From Shewanella yunxiaonensis (GTDB taxonomy: Bacteria; Pseudomonadota; Gammaproteobacteria; Enterobacterales; Shewanellaceae), in the NCBI RefSeq assembly GCF_018223345.1, contig NZ_CP073587.1:3098001-3162000 (forward strand): a DNA stretch of 64,000 bases, in the 5' to 3' direction. Shown here piece after piece: positions 37,362 to 46,898 of this stretch. The notes beneath the pieces were generated by a model. The model searched no databases. It worked only from the letters and a program-made list of their open reading frames with translations, and was not told the origin of the DNA. Position 1 is the first letter of the stretch. Each line of letters opens with the position of its first letter. The translations under genes and the position numbers were made by a program.

Positions 37362-39461
37362 TTAGAAATGGTAGGTAACAGAGGCATAGACCCGGCGGTG
37401 TTCACCGGGGAACAGACCGGTCCGGTTAATCAAACCACTTACCGCGTAGGCTTTATCAAACAGGTTTTTGATGTTGAGCTGGAATTGCCATTGCCGCCAA
37501 TGCGTTTGCCAGGAAGCGTCAAATACCGTGTAGGGTTTAATCCGCCCACCTTCCTGATCAAACTGTTCACTGACGTAATCAGCCCCAAACGCAATTGCTG
37601 AATCAATCGCGGCAATATCATAACGTGTCCATAAGCCCAATTGATGTCTGGGGGCATTGGCAAAGCGGTTGCCATAGGTACGGCTGATACCATTAGTGGC
37701 ATCCTTTACCACGGTATCGTTGTAGGCATAGTTCAGATTCAATACCCAGTGTTCGGTGAGATCGCCCATCAGATCCAGCTCTACCCCTTGGCTGCGGACT
37801 TTACCCAATGCCAGCAGCTTGTCAGTATCGTCCGGGTCTGTCTGCAGAATGTTTTCCCGCACTATGTGATAGGTCGCCAAGTTGAGGTTTACCGCGTTAT
37901 CAAACCAGAAGCTACGGATGCCGGCTTCTGCCAGCTGGCTTTCCTCTGGATCAAACGGCCCGCCCTTGCTACTGAGTTGGCTGCCAGCATCCTGAGGCAC
38001 AAACCCTGTTGCCCAGGTAACATACGGGTGTAAGTGGTCATTGATCTTATAGGTACTACCGATGCGGTAACTCAACCCGGTATCATCGTAGTTGTCGCGA
38101 GTTTCTTGAATATTATCAACAATTTTGTCATCAAAACCATCGAGGCGTAATCCTGCCAGAACATCCCAAGCGTCAGTGATCCGCCACTGATCCTGCAGAT
38201 ATAAACCGTATCGCACTGCGGTCGTATCTGAATCCGTATTCAGCTTTAACTGGTAACTGTCGACGTCAGTCACGCCGTATTGAGGGTCGGTATAACTCAG
38301 ACCTAACACGCCACCAGAAGCCGTGGCCCGCAGATAATAGAAGCCCTCTTTTTGCCGAAAAATGTCACCGCCAAAGAGCAAGGTATGTTGGCCTAACTCT
38401 GCAATCAAATTGCCGGTAACTGAACCCGCTTGGGTGTCGCGGGTTTGATCGCGATATTGACGTTCGGTCCAGTCAGCAACACCATCACCATCGGTATCGT
38501 CCATACTCACGGGTTCGTGATATTTCTGTACCTCCGTGTTTTCAAAGTAACGGACCGTGAGATTACCACTGAGCCAACTGTTCATGTCGTGGTCGAGTCG
38601 CGCCTGATAAACCGTGGCATCTAACTGTTGATAGTCAGACTGTTCATTGCTATTCCACTGCATGCTGGCGAGAAAATTGCCATCTTTATCTGCGGGGATC
38701 CCTCGTAGACGTGCACCGCCATAGTTTTGATGCACATCAGTGAGTTGCAGCATCAGCGTGGTGCTATCGCCCATATCGAAGGCATATCCGGCATCAATAA
38801 TCCGGTTACCTTGATCGGTATTGTAGCGGTAAGGATTCTCGTGATCCTGATAAACGCCCAGGCGATAACGCTGGTCGCCACTGTCGGTGACGGGGCCGGT
38901 TAACTCCATGCTACCACTGACAAAATCGTCGTTACCGACTCCCAGTTTGATGCTGTTGTTACGCTGATAAGCCGGCTTTTTCGTGACATAGTTGATCAGT
39001 CCGCCGGGGGAACCGGCACCATAAATCGCGCCGCTGGGACCTTTTAGCACCTGTACTTGCTGGATATTAAACAGTTGCGGAATGGCAAAACCGTTAAACG
39101 GATCGCCGCGAACACCGTCATAGAGAATTTCGTCCTGATGAAAACCGCGGAAAGTGACAGCCGAGTAGGCATACTGACTGACGCCACTGATGGAACGATA
39201 CAGATCTGTCACTTCCAGCGCCGCCTGATCTTCTATCAGACTTTCCGGCAGGATCTGAATTGACTGAGGTGTACGTTCAATCGGGGTGTTGGTGCGGGTT
39301 GCTAAGGAACCATCGTCCTTACGATAAAGCGACTGAGCACGACCGGTCACCGTAAGACGCTCCATACTGGCATCCTGACGGGTAGCACTGTCGTCAGCTA
39401 GTCCCGGCAATGAATACAACACACTAATAATCGCGAGATAAATGGGAGAGATAGGCTTCAT
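37362..39461 (-). CDS. TonB-dependent siderophore receptor
   Basis: 699 residues from the ATG at 39461 (MKPISPIYLAII) with a signal peptide ending near PGLA. The plug domain has the TonB-box-like MERLTVTGRA, RTPQSIQILPESLI, LKGPSGAIYGAGSPGGLINYVTKKP, which are the marks of ferrichrome/hydroxamate-type receptors. The beta-barrel ends in the usual aromatic residue (RRVYASVTYHF). A Fur-box-like palindrome lies about 45 bases upstream. The ligand is not certain. Confidence 0.92.
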   Translation of the reverse strand: MKPISPIYLAIISVLYSLPGLADDSATRQDASMERLTVTGRAQSLYRKDDGSLATRTNTPIERTPQSIQILPESLIEDQAALEVTDLYRSISGVSQYAYSAVTFRGFHQDEILYDGVRGDPFNGFAIPQLFNIQQVQVLKGPSGAIYGAGSPGGLINYVTKKPAYQRNNSIKLGVGNDDFVSGSMELTGPVTDSGDQRYRLGVYQDHENPYRYNTDQGNRIIDAGYAFDMGDSTTLMLQLTDVHQNYGGARLRGIPADKDGNFLASMQWNSNEQSDYQQLDATVYQARLDHDMNSWLSGNLTVRYFENTEVQKYHEPVSMDDTDGDGVADWTERQYRDQTRDTQAGSVTGNLIAELGQHTLLFGGDIFRQKEGFYYLRATASGGVLGLSYTDPQYGVTDVDSYQLKLNTDSDTTAVRYGLYLQDQWRITDAWDVLAGLRLDGFDDKIVDNIQETRDNYDDTGLSYRIGSTYKINDHLHPYVTWATGFVPQDAGSQLSSKGGPFDPEESQLAEAGIRSFWFDNAVNLNLATYHIVRENILQTDPDDTDKLLALGKVRSQGVELDLMGDLTEHWVLNLNYAYNDTVVKDATNGISRTYGNRFANAPRHQLGLWTRYDIAAIDSAIAFGADYVSEQFDQEGGRIKPYTVFDASWQTHWRQWQFQLNIKNLFDKAYAVSGLINRTGLFPGEHRRVYASVTYHF

Positions 39462-39506
39462 TTCGTATCCTGAATATAAGCACCTCATAAATTTTGATGC
39501 GATCGT

Positions 39507-39527
39507 AAATGATAGTAGTTATCATTT
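39507..39527 (-). promoter_or_regulatory. Fur box of the siderophore receptor gene
   Basis: AAATGATA and TATCATTT halves around GTAGT make a near-perfect palindrome resembling the Fur consensus GATAATGAT-ATCATTATC type. It is placed 46-66 bases before the ATG, as expected for an operator over the promoter. It predicts iron repression. Confidence 0.75.
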
Positions 39528-39604
39528 CAATTAATATATTCAGATAAAGCGACGCCCAATCTCAAACGGTGAGATCACTAACCGTGGCAGCAGAAAGCGA
39601 GGCT

Positions 39605-42600
39605 TTAGTGTGGCTGAGAACTGAAATAGCGCTGTTGGAATTGAGCCGCTGTCACCGGCTTAGAAAACAGGTAGCCCTGGAAATAGTCACAGTGCAGATT
39701 ACGCAGATAAGCCTTCTCTTCGATGGTTTCCACCCCTTCCGCGACCGTATGTAAGCCCATCGTGATGCTGAGTGAAATAATGGCGCTAACAATCCCTTGT
39801 TTCTTCGGATTATGATGAATATCGGTCACAAACGCTTTATCGATTTTCAATGTATCGATAGGAAAATCATACAGATAGGCAAGACTAGAATAGCCGGTAC
39901 CAAAATCATCAATCGAAATACTGACGCCGATGTGCTTTAACGCTCTTAAAGTATTGACGGTATAGTCCAGATCGCCCATCGCCACTCGTTCCGTCACCTC
40001 CAGTTCTAACCATTGCGCAGGCACCTGATAACGATCCAGCAGGTAGATAATCTCATCAACAAATTGTGGACGCTGAAACATCGGCAGAGACAGGTTGATG
40101 GCAATCGGGCATGGCGTAAAGCCTTGCTGCCGCCAATCACTGAGCTGACGGATGGCCGCCTCGAGCACCCAACGGTCGATCATGACAATCTGCCCGGATT
40201 CTTCGGCCAGAGGAATAAAATGCCCAGGTGCCAATTCACCCCGCTGCGGATGATACCAACGAACCAAGGCTTCAGCACCAATCAGGGTGTCGTCCTGAAT
40301 ATTCACCTTTGGCTGGAAATGCAGACATAACTCATTGTTATTAATCGCTAATGCGAGATCATGCTTGAGATTGAGTTTTTCCAGCGCATTAGTTTGCATA
40401 TCGGCGGAGAAAAATACATAGGTGCCACGCCCGGCACTTTTAGCACGGTACATCGCCGCATCGGCACTGCCTACCAGATGATCAATGGTGATGCCATCGG
40501 AAGGGGAAATGGCAATCCCGATACTGCAACCAATGTTGATCACTTTATCGCCCACTTTCACCGTTTTGCTCACTGTGGCTATCAGCGCTTGCGCCAACTC
40601 AATCGTGGCGACACTGTCGTAAGGCGTCAGTAACAGGAATTCATCGCCACTGAAACGAAACAGGGCATCATCGACATCAACCTGCTCTTGCAGACGTAGG
40701 GCAACGGCTTTGAGCACCTCATCACCAAACTGGTGCCCCATCGCGTCGTTCACATGTTTGAAATCATCCAAGTCGATGAACATCACCGCCAGTGAACGTC
40801 TGGTTTTTTCAGCCTGATTACTCATTTTAAAGAACACATCACTGAGCCTGTTGCGATTGGGCAGGCCGGTCAGGGTGTCAAAGTTAGTCAGTCGGCGGGC
40901 ATATTCTTCGGCCTGATGCTGACGCGTCACGTCTTCCATCACGCCAATAAGATGCTTAATTTCACCACGTTGATCCGTCACAGTAGAGATGGTGCCGCGC
41001 TGCAAATACAGTTCGCCATTTTTACGTTTGTTCCAGAACTCGCCGGACCAACTGCCTTTATCCAGTATGGATTGCCACATGTCACGATAGAACTCATCGG
41101 ACTGCTTTGAAGATTTCAGCAACCGCGGATTTTTGCCCATCACTTCATCCACAGTGAAGCCGGTGATCCGACAAAATGACGGGTTAACGTTAATGATGTT
41201 ACCTTCAGGATCGGTGATCACTATCGCTTCCTGGCTATATTCAAACGCTTCGTAGCCAAGTTGTAGCTTGATATGGTCATCTAAGGAGGTCAGCGCGAAG
41301 CTGATGTCTTTTACCAGGTCTTCAAACAACCGGTGGATATCATCATCAAAAATGGCTCCGCGACTGTCGAAAACCGTGAGCACACCGTGGATGTAACCAG
41401 AGCGATAGATAGGAAATGACACTACGGTGTTGTAATGGCAGTTCCAGTCGCAACCGCTGCAGCAACCGGTGTATTGCAAAGCACTGTAGCCGCTGCTGTC
41501 TAACACCCGATCCAGTTCTAGCGGAAATGCAGTGCCGCCATGAGTGCAATCATGTTCGGGATAGACATATCGCCAGTCAACGGCATAGGTATGTGGTTTC
41601 TCAGGTTGCCCGGTATAAGGTTGAAAGACGGTAATGCAGGTCTGCTCCAGCCCGATATCTTCGGTGATAATGCGACAGACTTTACTGAAAATTTCCTGCT
41701 CGGAGCTGTCAAAACCAATAAGATTCTGATTAACCGTGCTTAATGCTTCAAACATCTGGCGGCTACGACGACTGCGATTAAACGCCGCGACTTTTTCATT
41801 GATCAGCACGCACACGGCCAGTTTGACGCTAAACACGACAAAGATAAAAAATGCCAACAAGACAAAATCGTTTAAGCGGGATTCCAGCCCTTCATCTATC
41901 GCCGTCGTCTGCATTGACCACAATGCCACCAGCCCCACACTGCATAACACTAGGCTATTAAATCTGATAGAAAAGCTGACGGCATACAGAGCTAATATAA
42001 ACACCAGCAACAAGATTTGTAGCGGAAGTTTATGAGCAACAACAGGATAATGGCTAAATGTCCAGACAGAAATCACCAAAGCCAACGCCCAATAAAACCC
42101 GGCCTGAAGAGAATTGTCCTGCTTTGCATACCGGTCCGTCGGCATAAAAACACCGTAAACAAACAGCGGTGTAAATAATAAGGCCGATAAGCCAAGGTTG
42201 CAGATCCACCTCGACCATTTCAGTACATAGGCATCAACCCCGGCGACCGGCAACAATGCCGGGAGATGACTGACAATAAACGCTGGCAGGATCGCGCCAA
42301 CAAATAGCAGTTTCACCATGCCCTCAAAGGTGGAAAATCCTTGAAAGCTTTGGCTAAACATTTGTAGTAGCCAAGCCCCCAGCAATCCTTGGGCGACCAC
42401 AGTGATTGCCAGTATGACAGCCGCAGATAGGGGTTCATGATAAAAAGTGATGCTGGCGACGATGCTCAGCAAAGACACGCCAACAATGGGCCAGAAATCG
42501 TTAGGGACCGGTTTGGGTTTGACCACGCGCAACGCCAGAACCAACGCCCCTGCTGCATCAAAATGTACTAAGAAATGGGATTGTTGGAACAATAATCCCA

Positions 42601-42703
42601 ACGCTACGGTAAGCACGCCATAAGCAACAACAATAAGTAAACTGGTAAGCTGCGCCGAGCCGTCGCTTATTACTTTTAGTTGTGCCACTAATTGGCGAAT
42701 CAT
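39605..42703 (-). CDS. MASE1-GAF-PAS-GGDEF-EAL signalling protein
   Basis: 1032 residues. The MASE1-like membrane sensor (about eight segments) covers 20-300. A GAF domain (about 320-475) carries clustered cysteines (C386, C414, C415, C418, C422). The PAS domain is at about 488-595 (EAIVITDPEGNIINVNPSFCRITGF). The GGDEF domain (605-765) has FRFSGDEF in place of GGDEF, a variant found in active cyclases. The EAL domain is intact (GAEALVRWYHP, then DDFGTGYSSLAYL, IDKAFV). It probably makes or degrades cyclic di-GMP in response to an intracellular cue. AAGGATG lies just before the ATG. Single gene. Confidence 0.93.
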   Translation of the reverse strand: MIRQLVAQLKVISDGSAQLTSLLIVVAYGVLTVALGLLFQQSHFLVHFDAAGALVLALRVVKPKPVPNDFWPIVGVSLLSIVASITFYHEPLSAAVILAITVVAQGLLGAWLLQMFSQSFQGFSTFEGMVKLLFVGAILPAFIVSHLPALLPVAGVDAYVLKWSRWICNLGLSALLFTPLFVYGVFMPTDRYAKQDNSLQAGFYWALALVISVWTFSHYPVVAHKLPLQILLLVFILALYAVSFSIRFNSLVLCSVGLVALWSMQTTAIDEGLESRLNDFVLLAFFIFVVFSVKLAVCVLINEKVAAFNRSRRSRQMFEALSTVNQNLIGFDSSEQEIFSKVCRIITEDIGLEQTCITVFQPYTGQPEKPHTYAVDWRYVYPEHDCTHGGTAFPLELDRVLDSSGYSALQYTGCCSGCDWNCHYNTVVSFPIYRSGYIHGVLTVFDSRGAIFDDDIHRLFEDLVKDISFALTSLDDHIKLQLGYEAFEYSQEAIVITDPEGNIINVNPSFCRITGFTVDEVMGKNPRLLKSSKQSDEFYRDMWQSILDKGSWSGEFWNKRKNGELYLQRGTISTVTDQRGEIKHLIGVMEDVTRQHQAEEYARRLTNFDTLTGLPNRNRLSDVFFKMSNQAEKTRRSLAVMFIDLDDFKHVNDAMGHQFGDEVLKAVALRLQEQVDVDDALFRFSGDEFLLLTPYDSVATIELAQALIATVSKTVKVGDKVINIGCSIGIAISPSDGITIDHLVGSADAAMYRAKSAGRGTYVFFSADMQTNALEKLNLKHDLALAINNNELCLHFQPKVNIQDDTLIGAEALVRWYHPQRGELAPGHFIPLAEESGQIVMIDRWVLEAAIRQLSDWRQQGFTPCPIAINLSLPMFQRPQFVDEIIYLLDRYQVPAQWLELEVTERVAMGDLDYTVNTLRALKHIGVSISIDDFGTGYSSLAYLYDFPIDTLKIDKAFVTDIHHNPKKQGIVSAIISLSITMGLHTVAEGVETIEEKAYLRNLHCDYFQGYLFSKPVTAAQFQQRYFSSQPH

Positions 42704-43092
42704 AACGTCATCCTTAATCCTGCCAACAAATGCTTTGGCTACAACCCATTGTGATATGAACCGCTTAAACCCGACGCGCTAACTGCGAAGGTTGTTAATT
42801 CTATACCCGTAACAAATCCAGGGCATTAAATGAGTAGGTTAACATCTTGATTGAATATTAACCACGGATAATATTTAACCAAGATCAAACATTTACGTTT
42901 CTTTATAAACGCTACCGATGTTTGACCGCAACCACACAGGTAACGCAACCGACGAATACCCAACATGATGCAACACCTCTATCGTATAAGTATTCCGAGG
43001 TAAGCACTGACCTCAGTCAAGCCATAAGCTCAGATCTGCAAGCAAGCTCACACTCAGTTACCTTGACAGCATCGCTGATTTCCATAGCATAT

Positions 43093-43116
43093 CGTTATAT
43101 ATTTTTTTATATATCG
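43093..43116 (+). promoter_or_regulatory. ModE box upstream of the binding-protein operon
   Basis: CGTTATATA-TTTTTT-TATATATCG, preceded by AT and followed by AAT. This fits the molybdenum-box pattern ATCGNTATATA-N6-TATATANCGAT, with only the position after CG differing between arms. It ends 21 bases before the ATG at 43138, so bound ModE would block transcription. The other bases of 42704-43137 contain no supported gene. Confidence 0.82.
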
Positions 43117-43137
43117 AATTTTCCAGGATTTTAAGAT

Positions 43138-44166
43138 ATGGATATGCAGCGCCGCATGTTGCTACAGGGACTGATGGCCAGTGGCACCCTCGCAGCATGG
43201 CCGCAATTAGCGATGGCAGATACCCCTTTGGTATTGCCCTTCGGTAAAATCCCCGCCCCGACTGACGTACGCAAGGTGCTGAGTGCTGGCGCACCAGCAG
43301 ATATGCTATTGCTGGCCCTGGCACCGCAACACCTGCAAGGGTTCTCCAGTTTCAGCCTACAGCAGGATTTTCCCTGGTTTAGCCAGTCAGTGCGTGGATT
43401 ACCCAAGCTCGGTCGACTTGCAGGGCGAGCCAGTACACTGTCGCTGGAACAACTATTGGCGCTAAAACCGGATATCATTGTCGACTGTGGTGACGTTACC
43501 AATACATTTCGTTCAGTGGCCCAAAGAACCGTCGCTCAGACCGGCATTCCTTACGTGTTAGTCAGTGGTCAATTGACCGACTCACCAGCGCAACTGACAC
43601 AAACCGGAGCCCTGCTGGGGGTTGAAGCCACCGCGGCACAATTGGCAAGTATGGCTAAGCAGATCCTGAGTGATGCCAAAAATTTTGCCGCCAATACGGG
43701 TAAAAATATTCGCTTTTATGCCGCTCGCGGTGCCCGAGGTTTAGAAACCGGCCTTGCTGGCTCCTTACACACCGAAGCGATTGAGCTACTGGGATTACGC
43801 AATGTCGCCGAAGTCAGTGGCCGTAACGGGCTTGCCCAAGTATCGATGGAACAACTGCTACTGTGGCAACCCGATCTGATCATCACGCAGGACATCACGA
43901 CGTGGCAGCACATTACACAGTCGCCGCAGTGGCAAGGCGTTCGAGCCGTCAAACAGCAACAAGTGTTGTGTTATCAGCGCTTCCCTTTTGGCTGGTTGGA
44001 TGCACCGCCAGGTGTCAATCGTTTACTGGGACTTAGAAGACTCCAGGCGCATTTGGATAGCCGCTTGAGGCCTACTTTTAAGACTGACATGCAGCAGTTT
44101 TTTCAGACGTTTTTTCACAGCAGTCTGAGCGATGATGACTATCGCATACTGGTACCGGCAATATGA
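43138..44166 (+). CDS. Periplasmic metal/oxyanion-binding protein of a FecCD-type ABC transporter
   Basis: 342 residues. A twin-arginine-like signal (QRRMLLQGLMASGTLAAW) ends at AMA. The mature protein has the helical-backbone type III binding protein fold, with LAPQHLQGFS, LEQLLALKPDIIVDCGD and LLLWQPDLIITQDITTW. Such proteins bind siderophores, B12 or, in the MolA group, molybdate and tungstate. The ModE box directly upstream favours molybdenum. The stop overlaps the permease start by four bases (ATGA). Confidence 0.88.
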   Translation: MDMQRRMLLQGLMASGTLAAWPQLAMADTPLVLPFGKIPAPTDVRKVLSAGAPADMLLLALAPQHLQGFSSFSLQQDFPWFSQSVRGLPKLGRLAGRASTLSLEQLLALKPDIIVDCGDVTNTFRSVAQRTVAQTGIPYVLVSGQLTDSPAQLTQTGALLGVEATAAQLASMAKQILSDAKNFAANTGKNIRFYAARGARGLETGLAGSLHTEAIELLGLRNVAEVSGRNGLAQVSMEQLLLWQPDLIITQDITTWQHITQSPQWQGVRAVKQQQVLCYQRFPFGWLDAPPGVNRLLGLRRLQAHLDSRLRPTFKTDMQQFFQTFFHSSLSDDDYRILVPAI

Positions 44167-45146
44167 AGTATTGGTCTGCAGCCGTTGTCTGCACATTACT
44201 GCTAATAGCGATGGTGTTCGCGCTGACGTCTGGGAAATATCCGTTAAATCTTGCTGACATTGGTCACTTGTTGATTGACAACAAGACCGCCGATCCCCAG
44301 TTATCCATTGTATTCTGGCAGATCCGGATGCCAAGAATGCTGGCAGCGGTAATGATTGGCGCCGGGTTAGCCGCGGCCGGGACCGCCTATCAGGGAATGT
44401 TCCGTAATCCGTTAGTATCACCGGATATTTTGGGAGTCGCGGCTGGCGCGGGAATGGGCGCCAGTGTGGCAATTTTGCTCGGATTATCAATGTTATTGAT
44501 TCAATCATTGGCATTTGCTGGCGGATTACTGGTGGTCGGACTGGTCTGCGTTATCGCGCGCTTTACCCGGCGCCAAGACCCAGTGTTATCACTGGTGTTA
44601 ATCGGCATTGCGGTTGGCACCGTGTGCAGCGCCATGATCTCCCTGATCAAAGTGCTGGCTGACCCTTATACCGAATTACCGTCAATCACCTTTTGGCTGC
44701 TCGGGGGATTAAACAGCATTACCTTGAGCGATTTAAAAATCGCCGCACCGCTGACGTTACTTGGCATACTCCCGCTATGGTTGCTGCGCTGGCGCATGAA
44801 CTTGCTGAGTCTGCCAGATGAAGAAGCCAGCGCCTTGGGCGTTAACGTTGTACGTCTGCGAGCAGTTTTCATTATCAGTGCCACGCTTATCACCGCCAGT
44901 GCGGTTGCTATTGCTGGCATCATCGGCTGGGTCGGGTTAGTCATACCGCATATTTGCCGCATGCTCACCGGGGCCAATAATCAACGATTACTGCCGATGG
45001 CGATGGCAACCGGCGCAATTTTGCTTTTGGTAACAGACACGCTGGCACGTACTGTCAGTGCGGTAGAATTGCCGCTTGGCATATTGACGGCGCTGATCGG
45101 TGCACCGTTCTTTCTGTTATTGCTGATGCGGAGAGAACGGCTGTGA
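44163..45146 (+). CDS. FecCD-type ABC permease
   Basis: 327 residues with about ten membrane helices. Family landmarks are FWQIRMPRMLAAVMIGAGLAAAGTAYQGMFRNPLVSPDILG and IAGIIGWVGLVIPHICRMLTG near the coupling helix, then ELPLGILTALIGAPFFLLLL. The fold is shared by iron-siderophore, B12 and MolB molybdate transporters. It is flanked by four-base overlaps with the binding protein and the ATPase genes, so the three are strictly co-expressed. Confidence 0.93.
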   Translation: MKYWSAAVVCTLLLIAMVFALTSGKYPLNLADIGHLLIDNKTADPQLSIVFWQIRMPRMLAAVMIGAGLAAAGTAYQGMFRNPLVSPDILGVAAGAGMGASVAILLGLSMLLIQSLAFAGGLLVVGLVCVIARFTRRQDPVLSLVLIGIAVGTVCSAMISLIKVLADPYTELPSITFWLLGGLNSITLSDLKIAAPLTLLGILPLWLLRWRMNLLSLPDEEASALGVNVVRLRAVFIISATLITASAVAIAGIIGWVGLVIPHICRMLTGANNQRLLPMAMATGAILLLVTDTLARTVSAVELPLGILTALIGAPFFLLLLMRRERL

Positions 45147-45898
45147 CACTGGTGCAATTTGAAAACACTGCGGTGGGTTACCCACAACATCCGGTACTGC
45201 AACAGCTCTCTTTTACGATTGCACAAGGTGAAGTTTGCTGTCTGCTCGGCGCCAATGGTTGTGGCAAAACCACATTAATTCGCAGTTTGTTGGGCCGATT
45301 ACCCTTGCGTGGCGGCAATATTTTGTTGCAGCAACGCGCGATAAAAGCATGGCGTAGTGAAGATCTGGCGAAATGGATGGCCTATGTGCCACAGGCGCAT
45401 GATGGTCCATTTACCTTTAGTGTTTTGGACATGGTATTGATGGGACGCAGTATACATCTGCCGTTGTTTTCCTCACCATCGGCAAAAGATCGACGATTGG
45501 CGCTGGAGTTATTGGACAATCTGGGGATCTATCACCTCGCGGCACGATTATATCCGTCACTTAGCGGTGGCGAGCGGCAGTTAGTGCTGATTGCCAGAGC
45601 ACTGTTACAACAGCCGAAATTACTGGTGATGGATGAACCAGCGGCCAGTCTCGACTTCGGCCACCAGATCAAGTTACTGGAAAAAATCCGCCAGCTGAAA
45701 AGTACTGGAATGACCTTGTTGATGTCGACCCATCATCCGTTACACGCCAGAGCAATTGCTGACCGGGTTGTGCTACTGTCAAAGCACGAGGGCGCACGAC
45801 AAGGCAGTGCTGCGGCCATGCTCACAGGACAAAAACTGGCAGCACTCTATGATGTACAGGAAGCGGATATCAGACATCACCTGGGAATCGAAATTTAA
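45143..45898 (+). CDS. ABC transporter ATPase
   Basis: 251 residues. Walker A GANGCGKTT, Q-loop YVPQAHDGPF, signature LSGGERQ, Walker B LLVMDEPAASLD and switch His in MSTHHP are all intact. It belongs to the FepC/BtuD/MolC group. It starts inside the permease stop (four-base overlap), and the methyltransferase gene starts 20 bases after its stop. Confidence 0.93.
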   Translation: MTLVQFENTAVGYPQHPVLQQLSFTIAQGEVCCLLGANGCGKTTLIRSLLGRLPLRGGNILLQQRAIKAWRSEDLAKWMAYVPQAHDGPFTFSVLDMVLMGRSIHLPLFSSPSAKDRRLALELLDNLGIYHLAARLYPSLSGGERQLVLIARALLQQPKLLVMDEPAASLDFGHQIKLLEKIRQLKSTGMTLLMSTHHPLHARAIADRVVLLSKHEGARQGSAAAMLTGQKLAALYDVQEADIRHHLGIEI

Positions 45899-45917
45899 GC
45901 CTATAAGGAATCAGTCA

Positions 45918-46727
45918 ATGATACTGGACGAGTTAAACTTTGCCGAACTTTACCGGCAACAGATGCAGCAGGCAGGCCGCACCACTAAAGCGCCGGAACA
46001 CTGGGATGCCCGAGCTGAAAAAATGGCAGAAGTGTGTGCTAATCCGCAGGATCCTTATCTGGTACAACTACAAAGCAAAATTGATCTGCGAAATGCCAGC
46101 ACCCTGTTGGATATGGGTTGTGGCCCCGGCTCAGTCTGTCTCAATTTAGCGGGCTCACTCACCCGGGTTTGGGGCGTCGATTACAGCCGAGGGATGTTGG
46201 AAGTAGCCGGAAGACGAGCCGCAGCCATGGGCTTACAAAACGTTACCCTGCTCAATAAATCCTGGGAAGATGACTGGACAGAGATCCCCGAATGCGACAT
46301 TGCAGTTGCATCGCGCTCAACGCTGGTTGCCGATCTGCAGCAAGCGCTGATCAAACTCAATAATAAAGCCCGATTGCGCGTTTATACCACTCATACGGTA
46401 GCCACATCGTTTGTCGATGTGGCGGTGCAACGTGCAGTGGGTCGCCCGGTCGTTGAACTACCTAACTATATTTTCGCTGTTAACATTTTATATCAACTGG
46501 GGATCCATCCTAAGGTTGATTATATCCGTGGCCCCAACTGCCAAAATAAAACAGAAAGCTTTGAACAGTTTTCAGAATCCGTCAGTTGGTCATTGGGAAC
46601 TCTCGACGACACAGAATTACAACGCCTGTTTGATTTTTACCAACAGAAAAAACGTATGGGGCAAGTGATTGTTCCGCCATCCCGTGACTGGGCATTGGTT
46701 TACTGGGACAAAACCCAAACACTGTAA
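45918..46727 (+). CDS. Class I SAM-dependent methyltransferase linked to the transporter
   Basis: 269 residues from the ATG at 45918 (MILDELNFAELYRQQM), with ATAAGGAAT upstream; the longer frame would overlap the ATPase gene. Motif I LLDMGCGPGSVCLNLA, motif II-like VWGVDYSRGML, and NVTLLNKSWEDDW. The sequence suggests a small-molecule substrate. In this setting it could modify a metallophore or a cofactor, but nothing in the sequence identifies the target. It shares the ModE-controlled operon with the transporter. Confidence 0.85.
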   Translation: MILDELNFAELYRQQMQQAGRTTKAPEHWDARAEKMAEVCANPQDPYLVQLQSKIDLRNASTLLDMGCGPGSVCLNLAGSLTRVWGVDYSRGMLEVAGRRAAAMGLQNVTLLNKSWEDDWTEIPECDIAVASRSTLVADLQQALIKLNNKARLRVYTTHTVATSFVDVAVQRAVGRPVVELPNYIFAVNILYQLGIHPKVDYIRGPNCQNKTESFEQFSESVSWSLGTLDDTELQRLFDFYQQKKRMGQVIVPPSRDWALVYWDKTQTL

Positions 46728-46740
46728 CTTAGCGAATATC

Positions 46741-46762
46741 AGGCTTACCTGACGGTAAGCCT
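46741..46762 (+). terminator. Stem-loop after the methyltransferase gene
   Basis: 9-bp stem AGGCTTACC / GGTAAGCCT with a four-base loop, 14 bases after the stop, followed by TTCTG. It is a weak terminator or attenuator between the transporter operon and the receptor gene. Confidence 0.6.
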
Positions 46763-46859
46763 TTCTGACGGTGCAATGATCCCCAATTGCTACCGATAAC
46801 CACCGCCTTTCAGCCATTCTGACAGGCAGCGAATTACTGCCAAATTTTGGCATAGTCAT

Positions 46860-46883
46860 CGATATATACTAATTTATATATCG
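46860..46883 (+). promoter_or_regulatory. ModE box upstream of the TonB receptor gene
   Basis: CGATATATA-CTAATT-TATATATCG is a perfect 9+9 palindrome with a six-base spacer. It matches the molybdenum-box core on both arms and is preceded by AT. It ends 15 bases before the ATG at 46899. Its spacing, flank (CGAATTT) and position copy the site before the binding-protein gene. Confidence 0.85.
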
Positions 46884-46898
46884 AATTTGAGGTTCAAC

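Noticed and set aside
42922-43134. 70-codon frame before the binding-protein gene
   Set aside because: It overlaps the Mo-box, has a random-looking composition and lacks a ribosome binding site.
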